A stretch of DNA of 64,000 nt from contig NZ_JALKBD010000028.1 in the NCBI RefSeq assembly GCF_023015905.1, positions 1 to 64,000 of the forward strand. Direction: 5' to 3'. The position numbers were made by a program, and so were the translations under genes. Of this stretch, positions 44,881 through 53,563 are shown piece by piece (within the stretch, counting starts at the first letter, position 1; every line of letters begins with the position of its first letter). The notes below the pieces were generated by a model. The model saw nothing but the letters and a program-made list of their open reading frames with translations. It searched no databases and was not told the DNA's origin. The stretch comes from Arenibacter sp. F20364 (GTDB lineage: Bacteria > Bacteroidota > Bacteroidia > Flavobacteriales > Flavobacteriaceae).

Positions 44881-46694
44881 CTAAATTTCTGTATTTTGTA
44901 TACTACTTCTACTTCTCCGTTAGCATTGGCTATCTCGTGACATGCACTACATTGAATTTTGGCATGTCTACCTTCCAAAGGAAAATTGGTCAAGTCGTGA
45001 TTGAACGCTTCCGGGAACCAGCTTGAAGTGATATGGCAACGTTTACAATCGGTAACCCTGTCAATAGCAAAGGTGTCATCATGAATATTTTCATGACAGG
45101 TGGCACAATTACTCTCTAAATTAGCGAATTTTTGGCCCTTAATTGGTTCGTTCACAGTTAATTCGTTGAAATGACATGCCCTGCACTCCACCTCGGTATG
45201 TTTACCGGTTAATGGCCAATCTGTTTTGTTATGATCAAAATTCACGGAACTCCATGCATCATTGGCATGACAGCGCGTACAATCGTCGTTGGGGTAGTAT
45301 TTTTCACTTATGTATCCCTCATGGACATCCTGATGGCAATCTACACAGTTGGCCCCCATATTTCGAAAAGTCCAGCGATCATCACCTTCGCTAACGTGAC
45401 AGCTAAAGCATGGGGTCGCAATATGTGCCCCTTCCAAAGGAAATTCAGTTTCTTTATGCTGTTCCAAAGTAAATAGGCTATAATCAAAGCCTTTTTCCAA
45501 GGAATGGCATTGAACACAATCTGGCGAGACGCCGTTCTTTATGAATTCTCCCTTGTGATAGTCGACATGACAGTTGGTACATGCCCCAAAATCTATGGGA
45601 GTGGTGAACCTTTTTTTATGGCATTGTTTACAATCTACCTCTACATGTTTTCCTTCCAATGGATAATCGGTTACACCATGGTCAAAGAAATCCATCGAGC
45701 GAAGGGCCAAAAAGCTAGTCTCCCTATGACATTTTACACAGTCCGTTCCAAATTTACCTTCGTGAACGTCCTTATGACACTTTACACAACTATTCTCATT
45801 GATATTATTTCTGTCCTGAAAAGCTTGTAAAGGTTCACTGGACCGGGAATGACAACTGAAGCAGTCTGTCTTTTGATGGCTACCTTTTAAGGTGAAATCA
45901 GTAAGGTTATGATCAAATTGGTCCTGTCCCGAAAAGGTTGCAAAAGAGGTTTCAGTATGACACTGAGCACATTGACCGGGTATTTTGGCATCGTGGGGAT
46001 CTTCGTGACAAGATATGCAATCCTCAAATGGTATATCAGTAAATTCTTGAAATTCCTTACCATTTTTGACGGTCATCTTATGACATTCAATACAATCTAC
46101 CGTGGAATGTTCCCCGCTTAACTGAAAATCGGCTTGGTCATGATCAAATTTGGGTGCCGGTTTAAAGGCTTCCATATCATGACAGTCCACACAGTTGCTT
46201 GCCAAAGTTTTTTGATGGTAATCATCATGACACGATAAGCAGGTCTCATCCAAACCCAAATACGTTTTTTCCCTTTGTTTAAGATCGTTATTTACAATAT
46301 TTTCAGATATGTGGCATTTCCTGCAATCGACCGTCTCATGGGCACCTGCCAATTCGTAACCTGTGCTTTCATGATCAAAAGCGTCCTCATCGAGGTGAAT
46401 CATATCGAATTTTCTTCCGTGATGTTCACTATGGCATTGAAAACAATCCTGTTTTATAACATCGGTCTGACCATGCAGCCCTTGTTTTTTGTTGACCAAA
46501 CTTTGAATTTCCTTATGGCATTCCAAGCATTTTTTGTCGGTAACCTTATTCCCCAAATCATGGCATTGGGTACAATTGGACATGCCTTCCAAATCGGCAT
46601 GGGCCTTGGTCAGGTCACCAGGAGATATCTGGCCATATCCCATGTAGATGGTCAATAATACAAGTAGGGCGGTATATATGGAAATGGATTTCAA
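44856..46694 (-). CDS. Secreted multiheme cytochrome c with 23 CxxCH motifs
   Basis: The 612-residue protein has a signal peptide (about 1-21, ending MGYG) and twenty-three CxxCH motifs, from CTQCH near residue 41 to CIDCH near the C-terminus. A unit of about 60-70 residues with FDHxxTxFPLxGxHxxxxCxxCH recurs, giving added histidines for heme ligation. It belongs to the cytochrome c3/c7-like multiheme class. It lies 5 bp after the oxidoreductase gene and overlaps the 16-heme gene. The function is probably electron storage or transfer. Confidence 0.9.
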   Translation of the reverse strand: MKSISIYTALLVLLTIYMGYGQISPGDLTKAHADLEGMSNCTQCHDLGNKVTDKKCLECHKEIQSLVNKKQGLHGQTDVIKQDCFQCHSEHHGRKFDMIHLDEDAFDHESTGYELAGAHETVDCRKCHISENIVNNDLKQREKTYLGLDETCLSCHDDYHQKTLASNCVDCHDMEAFKPAPKFDHDQADFQLSGEHSTVDCIECHKMTVKNGKEFQEFTDIPFEDCISCHEDPHDAKIPGQCAQCHTETSFATFSGQDQFDHNLTDFTLKGSHQKTDCFSCHSRSSEPLQAFQDRNNINENSCVKCHKDVHEGKFGTDCVKCHRETSFLALRSMDFFDHGVTDYPLEGKHVEVDCKQCHKKRFTTPIDFGACTNCHVDYHKGEFIKNGVSPDCVQCHSLEKGFDYSLFTLEQHKETEFPLEGAHIATPCFSCHVSEGDDRWTFRNMGANCVDCHQDVHEGYISEKYYPNDDCTRCHANDAWSSVNFDHNKTDWPLTGKHTEVECRACHFNELTVNEPIKGQKFANLESNCATCHENIHDDTFAIDRVTDCKRCHITSSWFPEAFNHDLTNFPLEGRHAKIQCSACHEIANANGEVEVVYKIQKFRCIDCHLQ

Positions 46695-46699
46695 ACCAT

Positions 46700-48040
46700 T
46701 TATTTATGTTTTTTCATTACGTGTCCAAAACGTTTGGATATTTCTACCCCAGCGTTCTGTAAAAAGCTTGTTGGCAGTTCTCCCCCCGCAAAAATATACA
46801 CTAGGTCATTCTCAATTTCGATTTCGATATCCTCATCTTCCAACTTCATCAAAACCGTATTATCGGCAATTGACACTAAGTTAGAATTAAATTCAACACG
46901 AATGGATTTATCGGACATCGACTGTTCAATTTTTTTCTTGTTCTTAGGTTTTAACCTAGAGAATTTATCTTTTCTATAGGAAAGGATTACTTCGTTCTCA
47001 TCTTTTAATAGCAATGCCGATTCAATTGCCGAGTCTCCCCCTCCTACAACGATTATTTTCTTACGGGAAATTTGCTCCGGCTCCAGCAAACGATAGGCAA
47101 CCTTTTGTGAATCTTCACCTGGAACACCCAATTTTCTTGGGGTACCCCGTCGACCAATGGATAAAAGCACTTGATTGCATAGGTATTCATCGCCAGTATT
47201 GGTCATTATTTTAAACACCTCATCATCAATAGGAACTATACTCTCCACCTTAATGTTTTCAATAATATTCAAATTGTGTTCGGAAATTACCGTTTTCCAC
47301 AATTGTAATAATTCATCCTTGGAGGTATTGTACAATTTGGCTTTCCCATAAAGTGGCAAATCCATGGGAGCTGTCATTACGATTTTCGACCTTGGAAAAG
47401 TATAGACTGTTCCTCCCAAAGAATCCTGTTCAAGGGTCACAGAGCTAAGTTTATGCTCTTTAGCGGCAAGGGTGGCGGAAATACCCGCGGGACCAGCTCC
47501 TATAATTACCACATCCAATACATTTTCTTTGGACGGCTTTTTATTCTTGGCAATATTTTCCATAGCCTGCTGGCCTTGTTCCACACTGTTTTTTATAAGT
47601 CCCATACCTCCCAATTCTCCAGCAATGTACATGCCTTTGATATTGGTTTCGTAGTCCTCGTTAACATGTGGCAGTTCCACGCCCCTTGATTCTGTACCTA
47701 TACGTAAAGTAATTGCTTCAACCGGACAGGCATGAAAACAGGCTCCATGGCCAATGCAATTTGAGGTATTGATTACTGTGGCAATACCATCAACAATCCC
47801 TAAGATATCTTTTTCCGGGCAAGCAGTAATGCAGGCACCACTGCCAATACAGGTACCAAGGTCGATATGGGGATACAATGAAATTGGTTCATAAAGTCCC
47901 TCTTCCTTCGCCACTTGAACCTTTACCTCGGTTTTGGCAGATTTTACTATTTTCTTCCTCAGATATAAAAAAATAATGACGGTACATAGAAGAAATACGG
48001 TACCATAAACTAGCAGCTGTTCCAGTAAAACTTCATCCAT
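46700..48040 (-). CDS. Membrane-anchored ferredoxin/flavoprotein oxidoreductase
   Basis: The 446-residue protein has one N-terminal membrane helix (about 8-28), a 2[4Fe-4S]-like domain (about 55-116), and a thioredoxin-reductase-like FAD/NAD(P) part with VVIIGAGPAGISA and IIVVGGGDSAIESA. The ferredoxin motifs read CIGSGACITACP and CIGHGACFHACP: the second Cys of each CxxCxxCxxxCP is Ser or His. No CxxC redox pair of thioredoxin reductase is present. It would pass electrons between NAD(P)H and the membrane or cytochrome chain. The anchor places it at the inner membrane. Confidence 0.85.
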   Translation of the reverse strand: MDEVLLEQLLVYGTVFLLCTVIIFLYLRKKIVKSAKTEVKVQVAKEEGLYEPISLYPHIDLGTCIGSGACITACPEKDILGIVDGIATVINTSNCIGHGACFHACPVEAITLRIGTESRGVELPHVNEDYETNIKGMYIAGELGGMGLIKNSVEQGQQAMENIAKNKKPSKENVLDVVIIGAGPAGISATLAAKEHKLSSVTLEQDSLGGTVYTFPRSKIVMTAPMDLPLYGKAKLYNTSKDELLQLWKTVISEHNLNIIENIKVESIVPIDDEVFKIMTNTGDEYLCNQVLLSIGRRGTPRKLGVPGEDSQKVAYRLLEPEQISRKKIIVVGGGDSAIESALLLKDENEVILSYRKDKFSRLKPKNKKKIEQSMSDKSIRVEFNSNLVSIADNTVLMKLEDEDIEIEIENDLVYIFAGGELPTSFLQNAGVEISKRFGHVMKKHK

Positions 48041-48185
48041 CGGAATAATATTTATTATTAAAACAACTGAAAGTTGTTATTCCCTACTTATAATTGGAAC
48101 TTTTTCAATAAAAGTTACACTCGTCCAATTTTTATGACAATAAGCTGTAAAATTTAATACTTTTAACAACTCCCATTCCTAATTA

Positions 48186-49013
48186 TTAGAAAATCCATCT
48201 ATAGCCAAAAGCCAAGGTTACGGCCACATGAATAACCACAATGACAAGCATTATTATAGCAAAGGGCATGTGCACTACATGCCAATATTTAAAAAGTTTT
48301 TGCATCCTTTCCAGTCGCTTTATTTTTTTGGAAAGGGATATTTCTTGCTTGACCATTTTTAAAATACCTTTTCGATCTTCTTTGGGCAAATCACCTCTAT
48401 TGAGCACTTTTCTCAAATAGCCCATCTTCTTTCCGCTGTCCAAGGTGTTTTCCTCTTTCATCAAATTGGAAATGATATCCAAGGTATTGGATTCCAAATG
48501 AAATTTCTGGTGTATAACAACCGCAAGATCGGTCTGCATACTCTTAACCTCGTTCATTGTCAATTGCCTACCTTCTATGGTCTTGGGAATCTGATTGTAA
48601 ATAAATCTACCTACAACACCACTTAAAACAACGGCGACCATGCTCCAAAATGCCACGGAAACAATACCTCCAAATTTAAAAGCGGTATGAAAAAGCACTA
48701 GGACAGGACCCAAAGTGCAAAGAAAAATATGAAATTCCAACAGGTATTTAAGACGAATATATTTGGCTAAAAAGTTATATCGCTTTCTGGCGATGTAAAT
48801 TGACACTCCAAATACTATCAAAAATGTACCAATAATTCCCAATCCTTGGCCATAAATCCCGCTAGGTTTAAACCAATTGTGTCTGGGGTGATAGAAACGT
48901 TCTTCCAAAGGGGTTCCATAGTAGGTATAACCTGTATAAAGAAGGTAAACAGTGACCAAAACGGTAAGGGTCACCATTGTAAAAATATATACCGTATGTA
49001 CTGATTTATTCAC
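48186..49013 (-). CDS. Membrane cytochrome b-like protein of the cytochrome operon
   Basis: The 275-residue protein has about five membrane helices. Histidines suited to heme b binding are His95 and His109 (helix 3) and His245, His248 and His262 (last helix). A soluble segment (about 142-240) lies between them. It resembles cytochrome b subunits that exchange electrons with quinols. It is the first gene of the operon that encodes the ferredoxin oxidoreductase and the multiheme cytochromes, so it may link the quinone pool to the conduit. Confidence 0.7.
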   Translation of the reverse strand: MNKSVHTVYIFTMVTLTVLVTVYLLYTGYTYYGTPLEERFYHPRHNWFKPSGIYGQGLGIIGTFLIVFGVSIYIARKRYNFLAKYIRLKYLLEFHIFLCTLGPVLVLFHTAFKFGGIVSVAFWSMVAVVLSGVVGRFIYNQIPKTIEGRQLTMNEVKSMQTDLAVVIHQKFHLESNTLDIISNLMKEENTLDSGKKMGYLRKVLNRGDLPKEDRKGILKMVKQEISLSKKIKRLERMQKLFKYWHVVHMPFAIIMLVIVVIHVAVTLAFGYRWIF

Positions 49014-49177
49014 TCTTCAAAGCACCTTTTGTAAGTGATAGTGCTATTGATTAAAACGGGTTTTTTTAGGAATTATTGGATTTCACGTAAGTATGTATTA
49101 TTAACAATTGGAATTAGCACGGTATTGGACAAATAGGCATTCCCAAAATGTACCTGACAGCCATTTATATTAAACCG

Positions 49178-49753
49178 CTAAACCTTGTTACCCATCCCCT
49201 TAAGCACCTCTATTATTTCTGTGGGACCCATCCTTTCTGTATAATTAGCCTCAACATGTGCCTCTTCAATGATTTGGTTAGTATTTACTATGAACGTAGC
49301 CGGAACTGGTAAGGTTTTTAAACCTCCACCGTTCAAAACGGTCAAATCCCGCCGCTGGTGATAATCCTCTCCTGGATCGAACTGAAGGTTGTACACTTCT
49401 ATCACTTCCTGATCTGCGTCACTGAGCACCTCATATTCGAGTTCATTTTTTTGAATAGCCGTTAGTGCATCATCCGGTTTTTGCGGACTTATAGCAATTA
49501 AGGAGGCACCATAAGACTTGATTTGGGGCAGGTGATTCTGTATTTCCCGAAGATCTAAATTGCATATAGGGCACCATTCGCCACGATAAAATTTTATGAT
49601 CACAATTCCTGATTTTAAGGCTTCGGATAGTGATATATTTTTACCAGATGCATTGGGCAGACTAAAATTGGGCGCCCTATCTCCCTTAGAAAGCCCTTTT
49701 ACTTCAGAAGCATTGGCGATAACCAACTTTTGAAAATCCTTTAATTCACTCAT
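49178..49753 (-). CDS. Peroxiredoxin-like (AhpC/TSA family) protein
   Basis: The 191-residue thioredoxin-fold protein begins its core with APNFSLPNASGKNISLSEAL and has YRGEWCPICNLDLREIQ, where the first Cys occupies the peroxidatic site and the second lies three residues later. This WCPxC type is a common peroxiredoxin-like family. It likely reduces peroxides with a thiol partner. It lies between unrelated transcription units with no operon partner. Confidence 0.85.
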   Translation of the reverse strand: MSELKDFQKLVIANASEVKGLSKGDRAPNFSLPNASGKNISLSEALKSGIVIIKFYRGEWCPICNLDLREIQNHLPQIKSYGASLIAISPQKPDDALTAIQKNELEYEVLSDADQEVIEVYNLQFDPGEDYHQRRDLTVLNGGGLKTLPVPATFIVNTNQIIEEAHVEANYTERMGPTEIIEVLKGMGNKV

Positions 49754-49836
49754 AAGAAACTATTTGAAGCGCAAAATTTTTAATAACAAAATCTGCGGAC
49801 AGCCAAAAATAGTCATTTCACAATAGATTAGGTAAG

Positions 49837-50790
49837 CTATTGATAGTTATAGATGTCCTTCAATTTCTGTACTTCCCCATTTTCATCCAAAATATCCAGA
49901 TCATAGCGTATTTGGACAGGGGTATTTAAGGGCGCATGGTAATAAATTATCCACGCATCTGCCTCGGTAACCCCAATACATCCATTGGAAGATGCCTTGC
50001 CCAATGTTTCTGGATTAGTCGTGGGATGTATCATCTGCCCGTTGCGAATACCATTAATTTCTGTTTCTATCCATGGAATGGTGGGCATTATGGTCGTTTT
50101 TTTGTCATCCCTTCTGGTCACATAAAACCGCTTGCCTGTAACTGGATTATAAAAACTGGGATCCCGCTCCAACCTTACAATCTTGCCTTTTCCTGTCTTG
50201 GTCCTTAGATCTGTAACGCGATCGCCCATGGCCAAATATCTTTTTCTGTCCTGTCCTACCCTGATCGGAAAGGTATATAACAACAAGGAATCTTGATAAA
50301 TGCGGAGCCTATATTCGGGAATATTTACAACTATCAATGTATTTTCCATATCAGTAATAAGTTGCTTCCCCATTTCTGTATCCGGTATCAACAAAGAATC
50401 ATTGGCCCTTAGTACAATCATTTTCCGTTGATCGTAAACAAAGGAATCTTTTGCCATTTGCCTATAATAATCCGTATTGGCCAAAGTATCCATTATCCAA
50501 GGATTGGCATGTACCAGCACATGTTCGGACAAAGAATAGGGCACCAAGGAATCGTACTGCTTAACCAAGGCATCCATATAATCAAAGTAATTGGCCACCC
50601 TAATGTCCCGATCAACATATGCCTTTAGGGGTCTGGCTTTCTTAGGGATATTCTTTTGCCGCACCACCTCTTTCCCAGGGGAAGGGCGTTTTGAATCGGA
50701 GAATCTTTCTGTGGAAATAGGTCGGTTAACATTACAGGAAACCATCAAAAGAACTAATAGCTGGAGAAGGATCACTTTCGATTTAACCAT
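49837..50790 (-). CDS. L,D-transpeptidase family lipoprotein (YkuD)
   Basis: From ATG 50790 the product has 317 residues with a lipoprotein signal (Cys19, LMVSCNVN). The YkuD domain (about 140-300) includes LIVVNIPEYRLRIYQDSLLL and the active-site region ASSNGCIGVTEADAW. The catalytic Cys is present; the usual SHGC(I/V)R reads SNGCIG, so His and Arg are replaced. IHPTT supplies an upstream His. L,D-transpeptidases cross-link peptidoglycan or attach lipoproteins. The changed motif may mean altered specificity. Confidence 0.85.
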   Translation of the reverse strand: MVKSKVILLQLLVLLMVSCNVNRPISTERFSDSKRPSPGKEVVRQKNIPKKARPLKAYVDRDIRVANYFDYMDALVKQYDSLVPYSLSEHVLVHANPWIMDTLANTDYYRQMAKDSFVYDQRKMIVLRANDSLLIPDTEMGKQLITDMENTLIVVNIPEYRLRIYQDSLLLYTFPIRVGQDRKRYLAMGDRVTDLRTKTGKGKIVRLERDPSFYNPVTGKRFYVTRRDDKKTTIMPTIPWIETEINGIRNGQMIHPTTNPETLGKASSNGCIGVTEADAWIIYYHAPLNTPVQIRYDLDILDENGEVQKLKDIYNYQ

Positions 50791-50907
50791 ATTGGTAAAA
50801 TTTGGTGTTATTTTAATCAAAACTAATACGGCTCAAAGAATTATAAAATGACATTGGTCACACCACACCATATGACATTCCTCATTTTAAGCCCTTTTCT
50901 TTCATGC

Positions 50908-50915
50908 TATCTTTG
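50908..50915 (+). promoter_or_regulatory. Candidate -7 promoter element of the Mla operon
   Basis: TATCTTTG matches TAnnTTTG perfectly, 31 bp before the MlaE-like start. No clear -33 TTG was found. Confidence 0.4.
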
Positions 50916-50946
50916 ATGAAATAGACCCTTACAAAGGGATTTAGGT

Positions 50947-51729
50947 ATGGGCAACACATCTACATTATTTAAAGGGGTGAAGGAATTTTTCGTAGAGATA
51001 GGGGATCTCTCCCATTTTGCTGCCCGATTTTTAAGGGAGGTCTTAAAACCCCCATTCGAGTTTAAGGAACTTATACGCCAATGCTATCAAATGGGAAATA
51101 GGTCCCTAATGTTGGTAACAGTAACAGGCTTTATTATTGGACTGGTACTTACCCTACAATCTAGACCCACCCTTATTCAATTCGGAGCTGTTTCCTGGAT
51201 GCCCAACATGGTAGGAATCTCTATTGTAAGGGAAATAGGACCTGTAATTACCGCTCTTATCTGTGCGGGCCGAATTGCATCAGGGATAGGGGCCGAATTA
51301 GGTTCCATGCGGGTTACCGAACAAATTGATGCCATGGAAGTCTCAGGGACCAACCCCTTTAAGTATTTAGTAATAACGCGTATAATGGCCACCACTTTAA
51401 TGCTCCCTATTTTAGTGCTTTATGGCGATTTGGTAGCGCTTTACGGATCGGCACTGGTAGAAAATTTAAAGGGAGATGTTTCCTTTCAACTCTATTTTAA
51501 TACGGTCTTCGATGCTTTGTCCTTTAGTGACCTGGTACCGGCCACTATTAAATCGTTCTTTTTTGGATTTGCAATAGGATTGGTGGGCTGTTATAAAGGC
51601 TATTATTCCAAAAAAGGAACCGCAGGCGTAGGGATAGCGGCCAATACCGCCGTGGTCATGGCATCCTTACTTCTGTTTGTGATAGATTTTATAGCGGTAT
51701 TTATTTCGGATATTTTTTATGAGCTTTAA
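50947..51729 (+). CDS. mlaE: MlaE-like ABC transporter permease
   Basis: The 260-residue membrane protein has the MlaE fold with conserved ELGSMRVTEQIDAMEVSGTNP in a cytosolic loop that contacts the ATPase, and several hydrophobic segments. MlaE moves phospholipids in the inner membrane as part of a lipid transport ABC system. The stop overlaps the ATPase start by 11 bp. With the ATPase and MCE genes after it, this is a classical MlaEFD operon order; no MlaB or MlaC gene is adjacent. Confidence 0.93.
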   Translation: MGNTSTLFKGVKEFFVEIGDLSHFAARFLREVLKPPFEFKELIRQCYQMGNRSLMLVTVTGFIIGLVLTLQSRPTLIQFGAVSWMPNMVGISIVREIGPVITALICAGRIASGIGAELGSMRVTEQIDAMEVSGTNPFKYLVITRIMATTLMLPILVLYGDLVALYGSALVENLKGDVSFQLYFNTVFDALSFSDLVPATIKSFFFGFAIGLVGCYKGYYSKKGTAGVGIAANTAVVMASLLLFVIDFIAVFISDIFYEL

Positions 51730-52513
51730 TATGACAGACCCGGACCAAATAACAACTTCAAATGAATCTGCCAAAGGCGGAAAGGCGGTTATAGAGATTA
51801 AGGACCTTTATAAAAGTTTTGGGGACAATCACGTCTTGAACGGATTTAACATGACCTTACTGGAAGGGGAAAACCTAGTGGTCATGGGGAAGTCGGGCTC
51901 CGGCAAATCGGTAATGATCAAATGCCTTGTTGGTTTGGTAAAGCCCGATAGTGGAACGGTTAAAGTGCTGGGCAAGGAAATAAACACTTTGGACCAGCAA
52001 ACCTTGGATGAATTGCGTTCGGATATCGGATTTCTCTTTCAGGGAAGTGCGCTATACGATTCCATGACGGTACGTGAGAATTTGGAATTTCCCATGCGCA
52101 GGCACAAAGAAAAATTGGGAGTAGTTTCGGATACTGAACCGCTAGTGCGGGAAGCACTTGAAAATGTTGGATTGGCACATACCATGGATCTAATGCCCGT
52201 TGAATTATCCGGGGGTATGAAAAGAAGGGTTGCCCTGGCCCGCACCCTAATCTTAAGACCAAAGGTAATCCTCTATGATGAACCTACCAGTGGCCTGGAC
52301 CCCATTACCTCCAAGGAGATTATAGAATTAATGCGTTCTATACAAAAGAAATACGGGACTTCTTCCCTAATTATTACCCACGATGTGGATTGTGCCCGTG
52401 TAATTTCAGAACGGATGATACTTTTGGTAGATGGTATTAATTATGCCGAAGGTACCTATTCAGAATTATCAAAATCCACAGATCCAAAAGTAGATGCGTT
52501 TTTTAAAAAATAA
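51719..52513 (+). CDS. mlaF: MlaF-like ABC ATPase
   Basis: The 264-residue ATPase has Walker A (GKSGSGKSVMIKC), a Q loop (FLFQGSALYDSMTV), the ABC signature LSGGMKRRVALART and Walker B VILYDEPTSGLDP, followed by the H-loop THD. It energises the MlaE-type permease. The gene overlaps its neighbours and is in the same operon as the MCE protein. Alternative lipid or organic-solvent resistance names (Ttg2A) refer to the same family. Confidence 0.93.
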   Translation: MSFNMTDPDQITTSNESAKGGKAVIEIKDLYKSFGDNHVLNGFNMTLLEGENLVVMGKSGSGKSVMIKCLVGLVKPDSGTVKVLGKEINTLDQQTLDELRSDIGFLFQGSALYDSMTVRENLEFPMRRHKEKLGVVSDTEPLVREALENVGLAHTMDLMPVELSGGMKRRVALARTLILRPKVILYDEPTSGLDPITSKEIIELMRSIQKKYGTSSLIITHDVDCARVISERMILLVDGINYAEGTYSELSKSTDPKVDAFFKK

Positions 52514-52517
52514 GATC

Positions 52518-53507
52518 ATGGCAAAGACAAAACTAGAAAATTTGAAACTTGGGATATTCGTCGTCATCGGCACGGCACTACTCGTAGTTGCCGCCTATTT
52601 AATTGGGAACAGACAAAATATGTTTGGAAAGACCATTCCCATAACCGCAATTTTTAAAAATGCAAACGGACTTCAAAATGGTAATAACGTACGCTTTTCA
52701 GGTATAAATGTAGGCACAGTGAACAAGATTGAAATGATCAACGATACCACTATTCGAGTACATATGATTATTGAGGAAAAAATGCAAAATCACATTAAAA
52801 AAGATGCCGTAGCCACTATTGGTTCCGATGGACTTGTCGGCAGCATGCTGATCAATATTGTTCCCGGAGAAGGAAAGACAACCCACATTGGCCCAGGGGA
52901 CGAATTACAATCCTTTAGCAGGGTGGCTACCCAAGATATGTTGAACACCCTTAACCAAACCAATGAAAATGCTGCTCTATTAACGCAAGACCTGCTGAAG
53001 GTAACGAGATCCCTGACCCAGGGCAAAGGCACCTTTGGCAGGTTGTTGAACGATTCCCTTATGGCCGAGGAACTGCACCAAACCATTACCAATCTTAAAC
53101 ATACCAGTAATGAGGCCAATATAATGATCGCAGAGATAAACCAGATTGTAAAGCAGTTGGATTTTGATAATAGTACTGCCGGTGTTCTTTTAAAGGACTC
53201 CATTACCGGCGATAAAATGAGCAATATTATTTCCCATCTAGAAAATTCCAGCATAGAGATCGAAAAAATGTCCAAGGACTTAAATTCGGTCATCGGGGAT
53301 ATTAAAACAGGGAAAGGAGCTATTAATTATTTGGCCACAGACACCGTATTGGTAGGTCAATTGGAAACCAGCATGGAAAACATCACAGAGGGAGTCAAAA
53401 ATTTCAACGAGGTTACGGAAGCCTTAAAGCATAACTTTCTCACCCGCCGCTACTTCAAAAAGAAGGAAAAAGAGGAAAAAAAGAAGCTGGAAAAAAATGA
53501 TGAATAA
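52518..53507 (+). CDS. mlaD: MCE-domain protein (MlaD-like)
   Basis: From ATG 52518 the product has 329 residues: one N-terminal membrane helix (about 10-28), an MCE domain (about 35-115, with NGNNVRFSGINVGTV), then a long helical extension with coiled-coil features. It ends in a highly charged tail (KKKEKEEKKKLEKN). Hexameric MCE rings bind lipids in the periplasm. The helical extension is longer than in E. coli MlaD and could span more of the periplasm. Confidence 0.9.
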   Translation: MAKTKLENLKLGIFVVIGTALLVVAAYLIGNRQNMFGKTIPITAIFKNANGLQNGNNVRFSGINVGTVNKIEMINDTTIRVHMIIEEKMQNHIKKDAVATIGSDGLVGSMLINIVPGEGKTTHIGPGDELQSFSRVATQDMLNTLNQTNENAALLTQDLLKVTRSLTQGKGTFGRLLNDSLMAEELHQTITNLKHTSNEANIMIAEINQIVKQLDFDNSTAGVLLKDSITGDKMSNIISHLENSSIEIEKMSKDLNSVIGDIKTGKGAINYLATDTVLVGQLETSMENITEGVKNFNEVTEALKHNFLTRRYFKKKEKEEKKKLEKNDE

Positions 53508-53563
53508 GCACCTTGAAGGCCGTTATACTTTGAAACAGGTAGATGGAAAACAAAATAATCCCA

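Noticed and set aside
43645-46694. Regular repeat spacing that resembles a CRISPR-like array or antisense ORFs on the plus strand
   Set aside because: The periodicity comes from CxxCH heme motifs and repeat units in two intact minus-strand genes. The opposite-strand frames have no start context or domain signatures.
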